A DNA stretch of 32,452 bases from Bacillota bacterium (GCA_023458755.1 JAEWYE010000004.1:1-32452), one strand, 5' to 3'; shown: positions 8,524-16,810, numbered from the stretch's first letter. The notes: a model not told the origin generated them from the sequence alone. Numbers and translations are program-made.

Positions 8524-8964
8524 CTATTTATCGGAAATATTTTCAATTGTCTGCACGCCGCTGATCTGCTTTAACATAATAAGCAAATCCTCAATGGTGC
8601 CAACCATGTTATCAACGCGCGCAGAGATCGATACCAAAGCCCTTCCATTCACCGGAATGTTTTGGTTGATGGTCAAAATATTAGCACCAACACTGTAAAA
8701 CCCCGAAATGAGTGCCATTAATACACCAGGTTTGTCATATAAGACAACTTGAATGGTAATAATGCGGTCGGTAACTTTATTGTTATAAGGATATACGGCA
8801 TCCTTATACTTATAAAAAACACTGCGGGAAATTCCTGCCATTCGAGCTGCTTCAGAGGTACTGGAAGCCTCGGAATTAATTAAATACTGCTTTGCTTCCA
8901 CTACTTTTGAAAAAACCTGCGGCAGAACTTTCTTGTCTACCAATAGGTATGTAGATTCTTTCAT
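8524..8964 (-). CDS. pheB: ACT-domain protein with N-terminal HTH (PheB/UPF0735)
   Basis: 146 residues, the normal size for the UPF0735/PheB family. The N-terminal 60 residues contain a helix-turn-helix-like stretch (TSEAARMAGISRSVFYKYK) and the C-terminal half is one ACT domain starting IITIQVVLYDKPGVLM, which normally binds an amino acid. It leads the operon with hom, thrB and lysC. Older annotations call it chorismate mutase, but no chorismate mutase motif is visible and the context is aspartate-family biosynthesis. A plausible role is an amino-acid-sensing DNA-binding regulator of its own operon. The dyad at 8982-8998 is a candidate target. The regulatory role is inference. Confidence 0.92.
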   Translation of the reverse strand: MKESTYLLVDKKVLPQVFSKVVEAKQYLINSEASSTSEAARMAGISRSVFYKYKDAVYPYNNKVTDRIITIQVVLYDKPGVLMALISGFYSVGANILTINQNIPVNGRALVSISARVDNMVGTIEDLLIMLKQISGVQTIENISDK

Positions 8965-8981
8965 TGTCCGCCACCCACAAA

Positions 8982-8998
8982 CTGTTGTATTGCAACAG
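8982..8998. promoter_or_regulatory. Operator-like dyad at the threonine operon start site
   Basis: CTGTTG-TATTG-CAACAG is a perfect 6+6 dyad about 5 bases downstream of the -10 box, covering the expected transcription start. It has no T-run, so it is better explained as a protein-binding site than as a terminator. Confidence 0.45.
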
Positions 8999-9003
8999 AA
9001 TAC

Positions 9004-9032
9004 ATTCTACCATTTTTTTTGAGGCATTTCAA
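9004..9032 (-). promoter_or_regulatory. Sigma-A promoter of the pheB-hom-thrB-lysC operon
   Basis: On the minus strand, TTGAAA and TAGAAT are separated by exactly 17 bases, about 40 bases upstream of the first start codon. Confidence 0.75.
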
Positions 9033-9097
9033 TAGTGATTCTGCCCATACTTCGTAAAGTATCCGGTTATTTTATGCGAATTTCCGGCAAACTATAT

Positions 9098-9134
9098 AAA
9101 AAAAGCAGACATCTTTAAAAAGAGCCTGCTTTTT
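9098..9134 (-). terminator. Terminator of the penicillin-binding protein gene
   Basis: On the minus strand, AAAAAGCAG and CTGCTTTTTTT pair around an A/T-rich loop and end in seven T's, 16 bases after the stop. Confidence 0.75.
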
Positions 9135-9149
9135 CCTGTACGTAATCAT

Positions 9150-11492
9150 TTATGGGTTTTGCGGTTTTGAACTTGCTGTATTCGGCTGTGAAGCAAAACT
9201 CGAACTCGAATTGGAACCTACATCGGTACTGGAATTCGAAGTCGGAGGTAAGCTGGTTGTCGTCCCGGAGCCTGAATCCGCCGGTACTGAGCTGGAATTG
9301 CTGCTGGAGGACGAAGACGGCAAAATACCGGATTCCACCGTTGAAGAGGAACTTGGATGAGTACCGTCGCACACTTCAGTGAACGTACCTTTTTTGTACC
9401 AGCCAACATCCGTATGCGTGCAGTTCGGCCCGGCCAGTTTACCGCTGTCTTTGCAAAAAGTTGCCTGCACAACATCGGTATCATAGTTGAAGTTTAATTT
9501 TGGTTTATCACTTAAATACTTTTTCATGATATCTTTCCAAACACTGATGGCCACCGTTGTGTTGGAAAGGGTCTTTGGAGTACTGTATCCGGTCCAGATT
9601 CCCGCAACCGCATACGGCGTACCGCCGACAAACCAACTGTCTTTGTTAAAATCGGTAGTACCGGTTTTTCCGTATTCATTCCAGCCGCTGATGGCAGCAT
9701 TTCTACCGGTTCCCTCGGGGCCGTAAATAACATTGCGCATCAATTTGTGCAAAATGGTTGAAGTGGAAGAAGAAATAACCTGCGAACCGATTTCTTTGCG
9801 GTTATCCAATATCACATTACCGTCATGGTCTTTTACATAATAGTAGGTATACGGTTTAAAGTATTTACCGCCGTTGCCGAAGATTTGGTAAGCGGATGTC
9901 ATTTCTTTCACCGTTACACCACCGTTGAGTCCGCCAATTGCCATTGCCGCGACTTCAACACTGTCTGTTTTTGCATTGAGATTCGAAAAATGAAGCTTAT
10001 CGGTTAAAAAATTATAACAAGCCTTTGGAGAAACTATTTTGCATATTTGTGCCGCAACGGCATTCGAAGAAATCTCCAATGCATGATTTGCTGTCATAAG
10101 ACCGTTATATTTTTTGTACCAGTTTGTTGGCCCCGCGCTTCCGTCCGGAAAATAATTTTCGACCGGTTCATCGTTCATGAGGGTAGAATAATTCAGTTTT
10201 CCCGTTTCAACGGCAACCAGATAGGAAGAAATTGGCTTAATGGAGGAACCGGGCTGACGCTTTGCATCAATCGCGTTGCTGAAAAGCCGATTTCCTGTTT
10301 TTGTACCTCTGGAGCCAACGGTAGCCAGAACTCGGCCGGAATAGTCCATCATGAAATATCCCATTTGAATTTTGCTGTCCGATGTGAATTTGCTGGGATC
10401 CTTCATGGTGTTTTCCGCAATCGTCTGTGCTGAGGTATCCATCGCACTGTATATTTTTAATCCTGCATGGTACATTTTGCTTTCTGCTTCTTCTTTGGAG
10501 CAATTGTAATGGGTTTGCAGATCGGCTACCACATCATCAAACATGGCATCAATATACCAGTTTTGAATAGGTGTGGCATCAACTGCCTCATCCGATTTTT
10601 TTGTAGAGAAAACCATATGCTCGGATTTTGCCATTGCGGTGTCATATTCAGCTTTTGAAATTTTTCCCTGATCATACATAGCTTGAATAACCGTTTGCTG
10701 GCGTATTTTATTATTTTCTCTGGTCTTCTCTGAAATAAGCGGTGAATAATAACTCGGACTTTTTGTAATGCCGGCTATCGCAGCACATTCCGCGATATCA
10801 CACTGACTGATATCTTTATTAAAATATAGATTTGCCGCTGCCTGAACACCCTGACAGCCGCTTCCGTAGTTTACTACATTCAGATATGCTTCCAGAATCT
10901 GATCTTTGCTGTATTTTTTTTCAAGATTAATCGCGCTGAAAATCTCTTTCACCTTACGGGTAAGACTGACTTGACTTTCACCGGTTATATTTTTTATCAG
11001 TTGCTGAGTAAGTGTGGAGCCACCCCCGCTGCCGCCGCCCTTGACAAACAATTTCGTGGCCGCGCCGAATGTGCTGAACCAATCCACACCCTGATGGTCA
11101 TAAAAGCGCTTGTCTTCAATCGCAACCATTGCGTCTTTCATTGACTTCGGAATTTTATCATAGCTGACCCACACTCTGTTTTGAGAACTGTAAAGGCGCT
11201 GATACTCCACCGGATTCCCATTTTTATCATTTACATAAATAAAACTCGTATAATCCAATTTGAGCTCGCCCAAATCCATGTTAGCGCCTTCATCTTTCAT
11301 TGACATAATAAAAGAGATTAAAGATGCCGCTACAATCGCACCTGAAATGGCAAGAATAATAAAAATGGTTAAAATTGCCTTTAATAAAATTTTAACGGTA
11401 GATTTTGCAGTAGTCGCGGCGGAACTGCCATGATTTTCGTCCATGTTTGAACCGGGCGTTCCGACATATTTGTTGATATCCGTTTTTCTCAT
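9150..11492 (-). CDS. Class A penicillin-binding protein (GT51 + transpeptidase)
   Basis: 780 residues; polymerises and cross-links peptidoglycan on the outer face of the membrane. A short cytoplasmic N-terminus is followed by one membrane anchor near residues 33-66. The glycosyltransferase 51 domain holds VAIEDKRFYDHQGVDW (catalytic Glu near 123) and GSTLTQQLIKN. The transpeptidase domain has the active-site serine in PGSSIKPIS, then SSN in LEISSNAVAAQ and KTGTTDF. The last 60 residues are a Ser/Thr/Pro-rich tail of low complexity that probably crosses the wall. AAGGAGG precedes the ATG. It is monocistronic and divergent from the BofC-like gene. By architecture it is PBP1a/1b-like. Confidence 0.96.
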   Translation of the reverse strand: MRKTDINKYVGTPGSNMDENHGSSAATTAKSTVKILLKAILTIFIILAISGAIVAASLISFIMSMKDEGANMDLGELKLDYTSFIYVNDKNGNPVEYQRLYSSQNRVWVSYDKIPKSMKDAMVAIEDKRFYDHQGVDWFSTFGAATKLFVKGGGSGGGSTLTQQLIKNITGESQVSLTRKVKEIFSAINLEKKYSKDQILEAYLNVVNYGSGCQGVQAAANLYFNKDISQCDIAECAAIAGITKSPSYYSPLISEKTRENNKIRQQTVIQAMYDQGKISKAEYDTAMAKSEHMVFSTKKSDEAVDATPIQNWYIDAMFDDVVADLQTHYNCSKEEAESKMYHAGLKIYSAMDTSAQTIAENTMKDPSKFTSDSKIQMGYFMMDYSGRVLATVGSRGTKTGNRLFSNAIDAKRQPGSSIKPISSYLVAVETGKLNYSTLMNDEPVENYFPDGSAGPTNWYKKYNGLMTANHALEISSNAVAAQICKIVSPKACYNFLTDKLHFSNLNAKTDSVEVAAMAIGGLNGGVTVKEMTSAYQIFGNGGKYFKPYTYYYVKDHDGNVILDNRKEIGSQVISSSTSTILHKLMRNVIYGPEGTGRNAAISGWNEYGKTGTTDFNKDSWFVGGTPYAVAGIWTGYSTPKTLSNTTVAISVWKDIMKKYLSDKPKLNFNYDTDVVQATFCKDSGKLAGPNCTHTDVGWYKKGTFTEVCDGTHPSSSSTVESGILPSSSSSSNSSSVPADSGSGTTTSLPPTSNSSTDVGSNSSSSFASQPNTASSKPQNP

Positions 11493-11618
11493 GTGCCGCT
11501 GCCTCCTTGTTTATGGTGATTCCTTCAGAAAGATATAAACTCCCACGGTACGGTAATTTCAATCTTTTTTGAATATTTTACCAAAAGTAAACGAATAATA
11601 AATGCGAGGTGACCGCAT

Positions 11619-11996
11619 TTGAAAAGAAGTACAAGCATTCTTATCTGCATCGCTGCCGTTCTTTTTACACTGAGCATCGTTGAAATAAGCGTGTTAAAAA
11701 GCCGAGAACCCCCGCAAATATCTTCTTCAAGCGAACAGATTCATTCTACCGCAAATTATCCTTCAAGTCAAGAAAGCAGCAATATAACAACAATGACAAG
11801 TAAAACTACTGCATATGTAGTGAAGGAATATAACGGACATATCGGCGTTTTCCGCAATGACGAAACCACCCCTTTTAAAGAGGTGATGGTAGATGTAACA
11901 ACTTTGCCTCCAACCGATCAAGAACTTTTATTGAATGGCATTCCGGCAGACACCCAGTCGAAGCTCAATCATATTCTGGAAGATTATATAAGCTGA
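11619..11996 (+). CDS. Signal-anchored BofC C-terminal-domain-like protein
   Basis: 125 residues starting at a TTG at 11619 with GAGGTGA (11605-11612) at normal spacing. An N-terminal hydrophobic helix (residues 6-27) forms a signal peptide or anchor. A Ser/Thr-rich linker follows. The folded end, from AYVVKEYNGHIGVFRND to QELLLNGI, resembles the BofC C-terminal domain. In Bacillus BofC acts in the intermembrane space of the sporulating cell and inhibits SpoIVB signalling, but many Clostridia carry short versions of unknown role. Its place next to two spore genes fits a sporulation link; the function is inferred by similarity only. Confidence 0.8.
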   Translation: MKRSTSILICIAAVLFTLSIVEISVLKSREPPQISSSSEQIHSTANYPSSQESSNITTMTSKTTAYVVKEYNGHIGVFRNDETTPFKEVMVDVTTLPPTDQELLLNGIPADTQSKLNHILEDYIS

Positions 11997-12007
11997 TGCA
12001 TGATAAG

Positions 12008-12035
12008 GGGCGCCATACCTTTCGGTATGACGCCC
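12008..12035. terminator. Hairpin between convergent BofC-like and SASP genes
   Basis: Twelve-base arms, GGGCGCCATACC and GGTATGACGCCC, have one mismatch and a TTTC loop. No strong T-run follows on either strand, so it may be a weak terminator or an mRNA-stabilising end. Confidence 0.5.
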
Positions 12036-12050
12036 AAGTTATTTCTTGTT

Positions 12051-12245
12051 TTATTTCAGGCCCTGTTCGTAGCTTTGAATCATCTTTTTGACCATCTGGC
12101 CGCCTACGCTTCCAGCTTCTCTGGAGGTAAGATCGCCATTGTAGCCTTGCTTAAGGTTAACACCAACATCGGAAGCTGCTTCCATCTTGAACTTATTTAA
12201 AGCTTCACGAGCCTCAGGAACAACACTTTGATTACTTCTAGACAT
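12051..12245 (-). CDS. Alpha/beta-type small acid-soluble spore protein
   Basis: 64 residues from the ATG at 12245. An upstream GTG falls inside the AAGGAG site and is rejected. These proteins coat spore DNA, hold it in A-like form, protect it from UV and heat and are degraded by the GPR protease in germination. The family signatures are clear: KMEAASDVGVNL around the GPR cut (after Glu) and DLTSREAGSVGGQMVKKMI, matching the conserved second helix. AAGGAG is 8 bases before the start. Expression is expected in the forespore from sigma-G; see the candidate promoter at 12299-12327. Confidence 0.97.
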   Translation of the reverse strand: MSRSNQSVVPEAREALNKFKMEAASDVGVNLKQGYNGDLTSREAGSVGGQMVKKMIQSYEQGLK

Positions 12246-12298
12246 ATAATACACTCCTTAATAAAATTTAATTTTTGTTTGTTTTGCGTTTGCCTTCA

Positions 12299-12327
12299 TA
12301 TTTTGTGCGTGAATGCATGGTTTATGA
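12299..12327 (-). promoter_or_regulatory. Candidate sigma-G promoter of the SASP gene
   Basis: On the minus strand, TCATA and CAAAATA are 17 bases apart, matching 4 of 5 and 6 of 7 positions of the Bacillus sigma-G consensus (GHATR, CATWHTA). The AT-rich context makes chance matches possible. Confidence 0.45.
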
Positions 12328-12346
12328 ATGTAAATTTCTTGAATTT

Positions 12347-12898
12347 TTAAAAACAAAATTCACTATTTGACGGGATACCGGATAAGAGAAGTACTGAGCA
12401 AACTGCCAAGAGAGGAAACGGACTGACGGGGTTTTTGAATTGCAGGGTAATATCCAGCGGCTCCAACACTTCACCGGTAAGGATTTTCACATTACGCTGG
12501 AGGCTGACGGTAGCGCCTGCATCACTTAGGCTTGCGATACTTAGAACATCCTTTTGGGACGTTCCGCAGGTCACGCCGACAATTCCGGTTCCTTTCAGGG
12601 CAGCTGCGGCATGTGAATTGTGCGATTCAAATACCGGAATAAATTCGGATGAAATTTTCGGCGGCTGTTCCGGTTCAAAACGGAAACTGTTTTTAAAAAG
12701 CAAAACACCGCCGTTCAATTTTGTCTGTGGAATTTTTTCGCTCTCATACAGGAAGAATTCCGGGTAATTGTCCTTCCCCGCCTTGATTAATCTTTCACCG
12801 TCATAAAACTGTATTCCACCATAATTCGCGAGTACGTCCAACAATAATTTTCCGACTGCATTGTCATCATTTTTTCCGCAAAGCAATATTGTCGTCAT
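12347..12898 (-). CDS. Conserved protein of unknown function, possibly Rossmann-like
   Basis: 183 residues with no signal peptide. It begins TTILLCGKNDDNAVG, a strand followed by a loop as in a nucleotide-binding fold, but without a true P-loop lysine/serine pair. Later come GTGIVGVTCGTSQKDVLSIASL and SLQRNVKILTGEVLEP, then a hydrophobic segment PLLAVCSVLLLSGIP near the C-terminus. I have an impression of similar proteins in other spore-forming Clostridia but cannot name a family. A CGGAG site precedes the ATG. It lies between a SASP gene and cwlJ-gerQ, divergent from the latter, so a spore-related role is possible. Confidence 0.75.
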   Translation of the reverse strand: MTTILLCGKNDDNAVGKLLLDVLANYGGIQFYDGERLIKAGKDNYPEFFLYESEKIPQTKLNGGVLLFKNSFRFEPEQPPKISSEFIPVFESHNSHAAAALKGTGIVGVTCGTSQKDVLSIASLSDAGATVSLQRNVKILTGEVLEPLDITLQFKNPVSPFPLLAVCSVLLLSGIPSNSEFCF

Positions 12899-13116
12899 TT
12901 TAGCTCCGTTGCCGCCGCTGCAACCAAGTATTAAAAAGTTGTTTAGCCCTTGACCTTCGGCATCATTCAGTCAAAAGCAAAAATAGAACCGATACTAATT
13001 ATTTGCAATTTGTAATTAAATATGTAATTTGATTTCAAAATGAAATGTGTCCAAGGTTAGGGATGGGCATATACTGGTAGTAATCCTGTAACGATAAAAA
13101 AGGAATGAGGACGACT

Positions 13117-13563
13117 ATGCCTTATAGTACCAGAGAACTTCTTGCGAGACTGATAAAATGCGAGGCCGGCGGTGAAGGCGACGACGGCATGAAAGCGATG
13201 TCTTCCATTATTACAAACCGCACTCAAGTGCCTTACGGTGAATTTTTTCGGGTAAGCCAAGGCGGAAACATAAGAAATATTATTGAGCAGCCTGGCCAAT
13301 TTACCTGTTTAAAAGAAACAGTCGGCGGACAGTACAATTCACAAAATATATTTAATATGGACCCCGATGAAATTCACTATGAAATAGCGGATTGGGCAAT
13401 TTCCGGTAATCACGCGGCCTCGGTTTCAAACAGCCTCTTTTATTACAATCCGTTCAGTCCAACTTGCGCCAGCTTTTTCCCATCAAACGGCACCGGATTA
13501 ATCTATAATCGCATTAATCAGCACTGCTTTTATGTACCGACACAAAAATACGCGCAGACATGA
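13117..13563 (+). CDS. cwlJ: Spore cortex-lytic hydrolase, CwlJ-like
   Basis: 148 residues with no signal peptide, like Bacillus CwlJ (about 142) and unlike SleB, which has a leader and a peptidoglycan-binding domain. The Hydrolase_2 domain shows ARLIKCEAGGEGDDGMKA near residues 9-26, with the catalytic glutamate in CEAGGE, followed by SSIITNRTQ, and ends with ISGNHAASVSNSLFYYN and NRINQHCFYVP. It degrades cortex muramic-delta-lactam peptidoglycan during germination. The ATG at 13117 is preferred because GAGGA lies 5 bases upstream; the ATG at 13105 has no usable site. A sigma-E-like -10, CATATACT, lies at 13068-13075, without a clear -35. gerQ follows 27 bases later. Confidence 0.93.
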   Translation: MPYSTRELLARLIKCEAGGEGDDGMKAMSSIITNRTQVPYGEFFRVSQGGNIRNIIEQPGQFTCLKETVGGQYNSQNIFNMDPDEIHYEIADWAISGNHAASVSNSLFYYNPFSPTCASFFPSNGTGLIYNRINQHCFYVPTQKYAQT

Positions 13564-13590
13564 TAGAAACATGATGAGGTGACAATACAA

Positions 13591-14094
13591 ATGGATAATC
13601 CATATTCCGCATACAGCGCAGTATACAGCAATCCAAATCAAAACCCGAATTCTAACTTATATTGCCCGCAATGCCAGCAGCAACCCGGTAGTTTGGCACC
13701 ATTGCCCGCAGGAATACCCCAAACGCCAAGCATACTACCGAGTACACTGCCAAGCACTCTGCCGTCAACCGGGCAACCGGGAATGGCCGGTTCACCATCC
13801 GTCGGAAGTATGATTCAGCCAACTACGAACGACACTATGCTTGCTCCGATTACCACCCTGAATCAACCAATGCCAATGACCGTAGAAAGCCTGCAATATT
13901 TAAACGGTTTCCTAAGAACGCAAATCGGCCGCAGAGTTCTGATTGATTTTCTGGTGGGAACCAACACCTTCCTAGACAAGTCCGGAACCCTTCTGGCTGT
14001 CGGCGCAAACTATATTTTAATTCGTGAAGCGGAAACAGATGATATTGTAGCCTGTGATTTTTACAATATTAAGTTCATTAAATTCTATCTATAA
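13591..14094 (+). CDS. gerQ: Spore coat protein GerQ
   Basis: 167 residues from the ATG at 13591, after GAGGTG; an upstream GTG overlaps that site. The N-terminal 95 residues are disordered and rich in Pro, Gln, Asn and Ser, with the repeat PSTLPSTLPST. The C-terminal 70 residues form the GerQ domain: ESLQYLNGFLRTQIGRRV, then a small beta fold ending YNIKFIKFYL. In Bacillus GerQ is a coat protein cross-linked by transglutaminase and needed to place CwlJ in the coat. The direct cwlJ-gerQ linkage here supports both assignments. Confidence 0.93.
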   Translation: MDNPYSAYSAVYSNPNQNPNSNLYCPQCQQQPGSLAPLPAGIPQTPSILPSTLPSTLPSTGQPGMAGSPSVGSMIQPTTNDTMLAPITTLNQPMPMTVESLQYLNGFLRTQIGRRVLIDFLVGTNTFLDKSGTLLAVGANYILIREAETDDIVACDFYNIKFIKFYL

Positions 14095-14120
14095 GGAATC
14101 TTTGACCTGACATTTTAAAG

Positions 14121-14156
14121 GAAGCCGATGCAAAATCAAGCATTGGCTTCTTTTTT
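14121..14156 (+). terminator. Terminator of cwlJ-gerQ
   Basis: GAAGCCGATGC and GCATTGGCTTC (one G-U pair) around AAAATCAA are followed by six T's, 27 bases after the gerQ stop. Confidence 0.92.
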
Positions 14157-14220
14157 ATAATTTGTCAAAAAAATACATGATTATACAATGATGATTGTAA
14201 CAATTAACAGCAGTTACCTA

Positions 14221-14249
14221 TTGCAAACTGAAGCAAACTTGATTATAAT
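14221..14249 (+). promoter_or_regulatory. Sigma-A promoter of the feo operon
   Basis: TTGCAA at 14221-14226 and TATAAT at 14244-14249 have a 17-base spacer and lie 62 bases upstream of the feoA ATG. Confidence 0.8.
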
Positions 14250-14252
14250 AGT

Positions 14253-14284
14253 GTTAGAGGTGGCTAACTCCTATTTCCACCTCT
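14253..14284 (+). promoter_or_regulatory. Possible metalloregulator operator and leader hairpin of feo
   Basis: Just after the -10 lies GTTAG-N6-CTAAC (14253-14268), an inverted repeat recalling the TTAGG/CCTAA arms of DtxR/IdeR boxes. Overlapping it, AGAGGTGG (14256-14263) and CCACCTCT (14277-14284) form a perfect 8-bp hairpin without a T-run. Iron-dependent repression at this site would fit the genes but is inference. Confidence 0.45.
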
Positions 14285-14310
14285 CGAATAAGGCAAAAAG
14301 GGTGGTAACT

Positions 14311-14535
14311 ATGACACTGAACAAATTAGCGATCGGCAAAAAGTCCAAAATTGTTGCAATTAATGGGCAGGGAGCGCTGCGGCGCAGATTGTTGGATATG
14401 GGACTCACGCCGCACACCGAAGTAATGGTGCGAAAAGTTGCTCCTATGGGTGACCCCATTGAACTGCATTTGCGCGGATATGAATTGACTTTAAGAATGG
14501 ATGACGCAAGAGAAATTGTGATTGAGGAGGTATAA
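14311..14535 (+). CDS. feoA: Ferrous iron transport protein A
   Basis: 74 residues; a small cytosolic SH3-like protein that partners FeoB. The ATG at 14311 follows GGGTGG. Typical elements are MTLNKLAIGKKSKIVAI, then GQGALRRRLLDMGLTPHTEV and PIELHLRGYELTLR with a final acidic strand. It lies only 4 bases before feoB. A longer reading from 14188 would add a segment that crosses the promoter and hairpin and is rejected. Confidence 0.95.
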   Translation: MTLNKLAIGKKSKIVAINGQGALRRRLLDMGLTPHTEVMVRKVAPMGDPIELHLRGYELTLRMDDAREIVIEEV

Positions 14536-14539
14536 GCGC

Positions 14540-16543
14540 ATGATGTTTGCACTTGCGGGTAACCAAAACTGCGGCAAAACAACACTTTTTAACCAACTGA
14601 CCGGCTCCAACCAACACGTAGGTAATTTTCCGGGTGTTACGGTTGAGCAGAAAGAAGGTATTATACGGGGTCATAAAAATGTAACCGTGGTAGATTTGCC
14701 GGGTATCTATTCCCTTTCCCCCTATACAAATGAAGAAATCGTGACAAGAGATTTTCTTTTACAAAATCATCCGGATGGCATTATCAATATTGTGGACGCA
14801 ACCAATATTGAGCGAAATCTTTATTTGAGTATGCAGTTAATAGAACTGAATATTCCAATGGTGATTGCGCTGAACATGATGGATGAGGTTCGTGCCAACG
14901 GCGGCACCATTAAAATTGCAAAATTGCAGGATGAACTCGGCGTACCGGTGGTTCCGATATCGGCAAGCAAAAATGAAGGTATCAGCGAATTAATTGAAAC
15001 CGCAATCGCAACGGCAGAAGCAAAACAGTACCCAAAGCGGCAGGACTTCTGCTCAGGTGCAGTACATAGAGCCATTCACGCAATTGCCCACCTTGTAGAA
15101 GACCATGCGGAACGTATTCAAGTGCCTTCGCGTTTTGCCGCCACCAAGCTGGTGGAAGGCGACGGGCCGATGCTGGAAGCTCTAAAGCTTTCCGAAAATG
15201 AAAAGGATATGGTCAACCACAGTGTGACCGAAATGGAAAATGAGCTTGGTACTGACCGGGAAGCCGCACTGGCGGATATGCGTTATAACTTTATTGACAA
15301 GCTGTGCAGCGACTCCGTCGTAAAAAGCGGTGAGAGCAAAGCGCATCTGCGCAGTATAAAAATTGATAATGTGCTGACACATAAATTTTTTGCTATTCCG
15401 ATTTTTTTGCTGGTTATGATGCTGATTTTCTGGCTCACTTTCGGTGTGATCGGCAGCTTTTTAAGCAACTTGCTTTCAGACGGCATTGATTCTGTAACCG
15501 GCATTGCCAGTGCCGGATTGACCTCGTACGGAATCAACCCGGTGGTTCACTCCTTGATTATTGACGGGATTTTTGCGGGTGTCGGCAGTGTTCTTTCCTT
15601 TTTACCTACCATTGTTGTCCTATTTTTCTTTCTGTCCATTCTGGAAGACAGCGGTTACATGGCCAGAGTTGCTTTCGTTATGGATAAGCTGCTCCGCAAA
15701 ATCGGACTTTCGGGCAGAAGCTTTGTACCGATGCTGATCGGTTTCGGCTGTTCGGTGCCCGCCATTATGGCAACACGCACACTCTCCAGCGAACGGGACC
15801 GCAAAATGACCATTCTTCTGACGCCGTTTATGAGCTGCAGCGCCAAGCTTCCGATTTACGCGATGTTTGCAATGGCTTTCTTCCCAAAGTACAGCGCGCT
15901 TGTTATGATTGCCCTATATCTACTGGGTATTATAGTCGGCATTATCAGCGGCTTGATTTTAAAAGGAACCGCTTTTCGCGGCAAACCCGTGCCGTTTGTT
16001 ATGGAGCTGCCGAACTACCGTTTCCCCAGCGCAAAAAGCGTATGCCTGCTGATTTGGGATAAAGCAAAGGATTTTTTGATGCGTGCCTTTACGGTTATTT
16101 TTGTGGCAACCATTATCATTTGGTTCCTGCAAACTTTTGATACAAAGCTGAACGTGGTGGCTACCGGTGCTGACAGCTTACTTGCCGATATCGGCAGGTT
16201 TATTGCGCCTGTCTTTGCTCCCCTCGGCTTCAGCGACTGGCGTGCTTCAACCGCGCTGCTGACCGGATTCACCGCAAAGGAAGCGGTAGTCAGTACCTTC
16301 GCGGTACTTACCGGTACCAGTCCTGCCAATCTTCCGGCCGCGTTGGCACAAATCTTCAGCCCGCTTGCTGCTTGCTCGTTTCTTGCTTTTACCCTGCTCT
16401 ACACCCCATGTGTTGCCGCCATTAACGCGGTGAAACGCGAAATGAACAGCACGAAATCCGCTGTGCTGATGGTATTTTATCAAACCGGAATCGCGTGGGT
16501 TGTTTCATTTGCGGTATACAGCATCGGAAAAATTTTTATCTGA
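14540..16543 (+). CDS. feoB: Ferrous iron transporter FeoB
   Basis: 667 residues from the ATG at 14540, 9 bases after GAGGAGG. It imports Fe(II) across the cytoplasmic membrane. The N-terminal G domain has GNQNCGKTTLFNQLTG (G1), GNFPGVTVEQKEG (G2 region), DLPGIYSL (G3), NMMD (G4) and SASK (G5). A helical GDI-like region follows, then a membrane domain starting near residue 285 with the two Gate repeats around GRSFVPMLIGFGCSVPAIMA and LLTGFTAKEAVVSTF. The Gate cysteine in FGCSVPA is present. The length is typical of Firmicute FeoB without a C-terminal FeoC-like domain. Confidence 0.98.
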   Translation: MMFALAGNQNCGKTTLFNQLTGSNQHVGNFPGVTVEQKEGIIRGHKNVTVVDLPGIYSLSPYTNEEIVTRDFLLQNHPDGIINIVDATNIERNLYLSMQLIELNIPMVIALNMMDEVRANGGTIKIAKLQDELGVPVVPISASKNEGISELIETAIATAEAKQYPKRQDFCSGAVHRAIHAIAHLVEDHAERIQVPSRFAATKLVEGDGPMLEALKLSENEKDMVNHSVTEMENELGTDREAALADMRYNFIDKLCSDSVVKSGESKAHLRSIKIDNVLTHKFFAIPIFLLVMMLIFWLTFGVIGSFLSNLLSDGIDSVTGIASAGLTSYGINPVVHSLIIDGIFAGVGSVLSFLPTIVVLFFFLSILEDSGYMARVAFVMDKLLRKIGLSGRSFVPMLIGFGCSVPAIMATRTLSSERDRKMTILLTPFMSCSAKLPIYAMFAMAFFPKYSALVMIALYLLGIIVGIISGLILKGTAFRGKPVPFVMELPNYRFPSAKSVCLLIWDKAKDFLMRAFTVIFVATIIIWFLQTFDTKLNVVATGADSLLADIGRFIAPVFAPLGFSDWRASTALLTGFTAKEAVVSTFAVLTGTSPANLPAALAQIFSPLAACSFLAFTLLYTPCVAAINAVKREMNSTKSAVLMVFYQTGIAWVVSFAVYSIGKIFI

Positions 16544-16575
16544 TCGTGAAACAGCATCTGTAGAAAGGAGCCTCT

Positions 16576-16761
16576 ATGCAGTTTTTGGATTATTTAATTC
16601 TCGCGGTTATTTTGGTACTGGCGGTATTCGCCATCCGTTATACGGTAAAACATAAACACAAGTGCTGCGGCAATTGTTCCGGCTGCACAGGATGTTCCGG
16701 CTGTTCCGGGTGCAAATATGCCGCCGCTCAAAAACATGAGAAGAGCACTGGTAAAGAATAG
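16576..16761 (+). CDS. FeoB-associated Cys-rich membrane protein
   Basis: 61 residues. One N-terminal membrane helix (residues 4-22) is followed by a basic stretch and a cluster of seven cysteines within CCGNCSGCTGCSGCSGC. AAAGGAG is 5-6 bases before the ATG. Such proteins accompany feoAB in Firmicutes (family 'FeoB-associated Cys-rich membrane protein'). A role in handing on or buffering iron is presumed but not proven. It is the last gene of the feo operon. Confidence 0.9.
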   Translation: MQFLDYLILAVILVLAVFAIRYTVKHKHKCCGNCSGCTGCSGCSGCKYAAAQKHEKSTGKE

Positions 16762-16810
16762 ATTCATACCCTCTGCTCTCTCCATTCCATTAATGCTGAA
16801 AGAATAACAA

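Noticed and set aside
8524..8964. Chorismate mutase annotation for the PheB-like protein
   Set aside because: The sequence shows a helix-turn-helix-like region and an ACT domain but no chorismate mutase motif, and the operon is for threonine.
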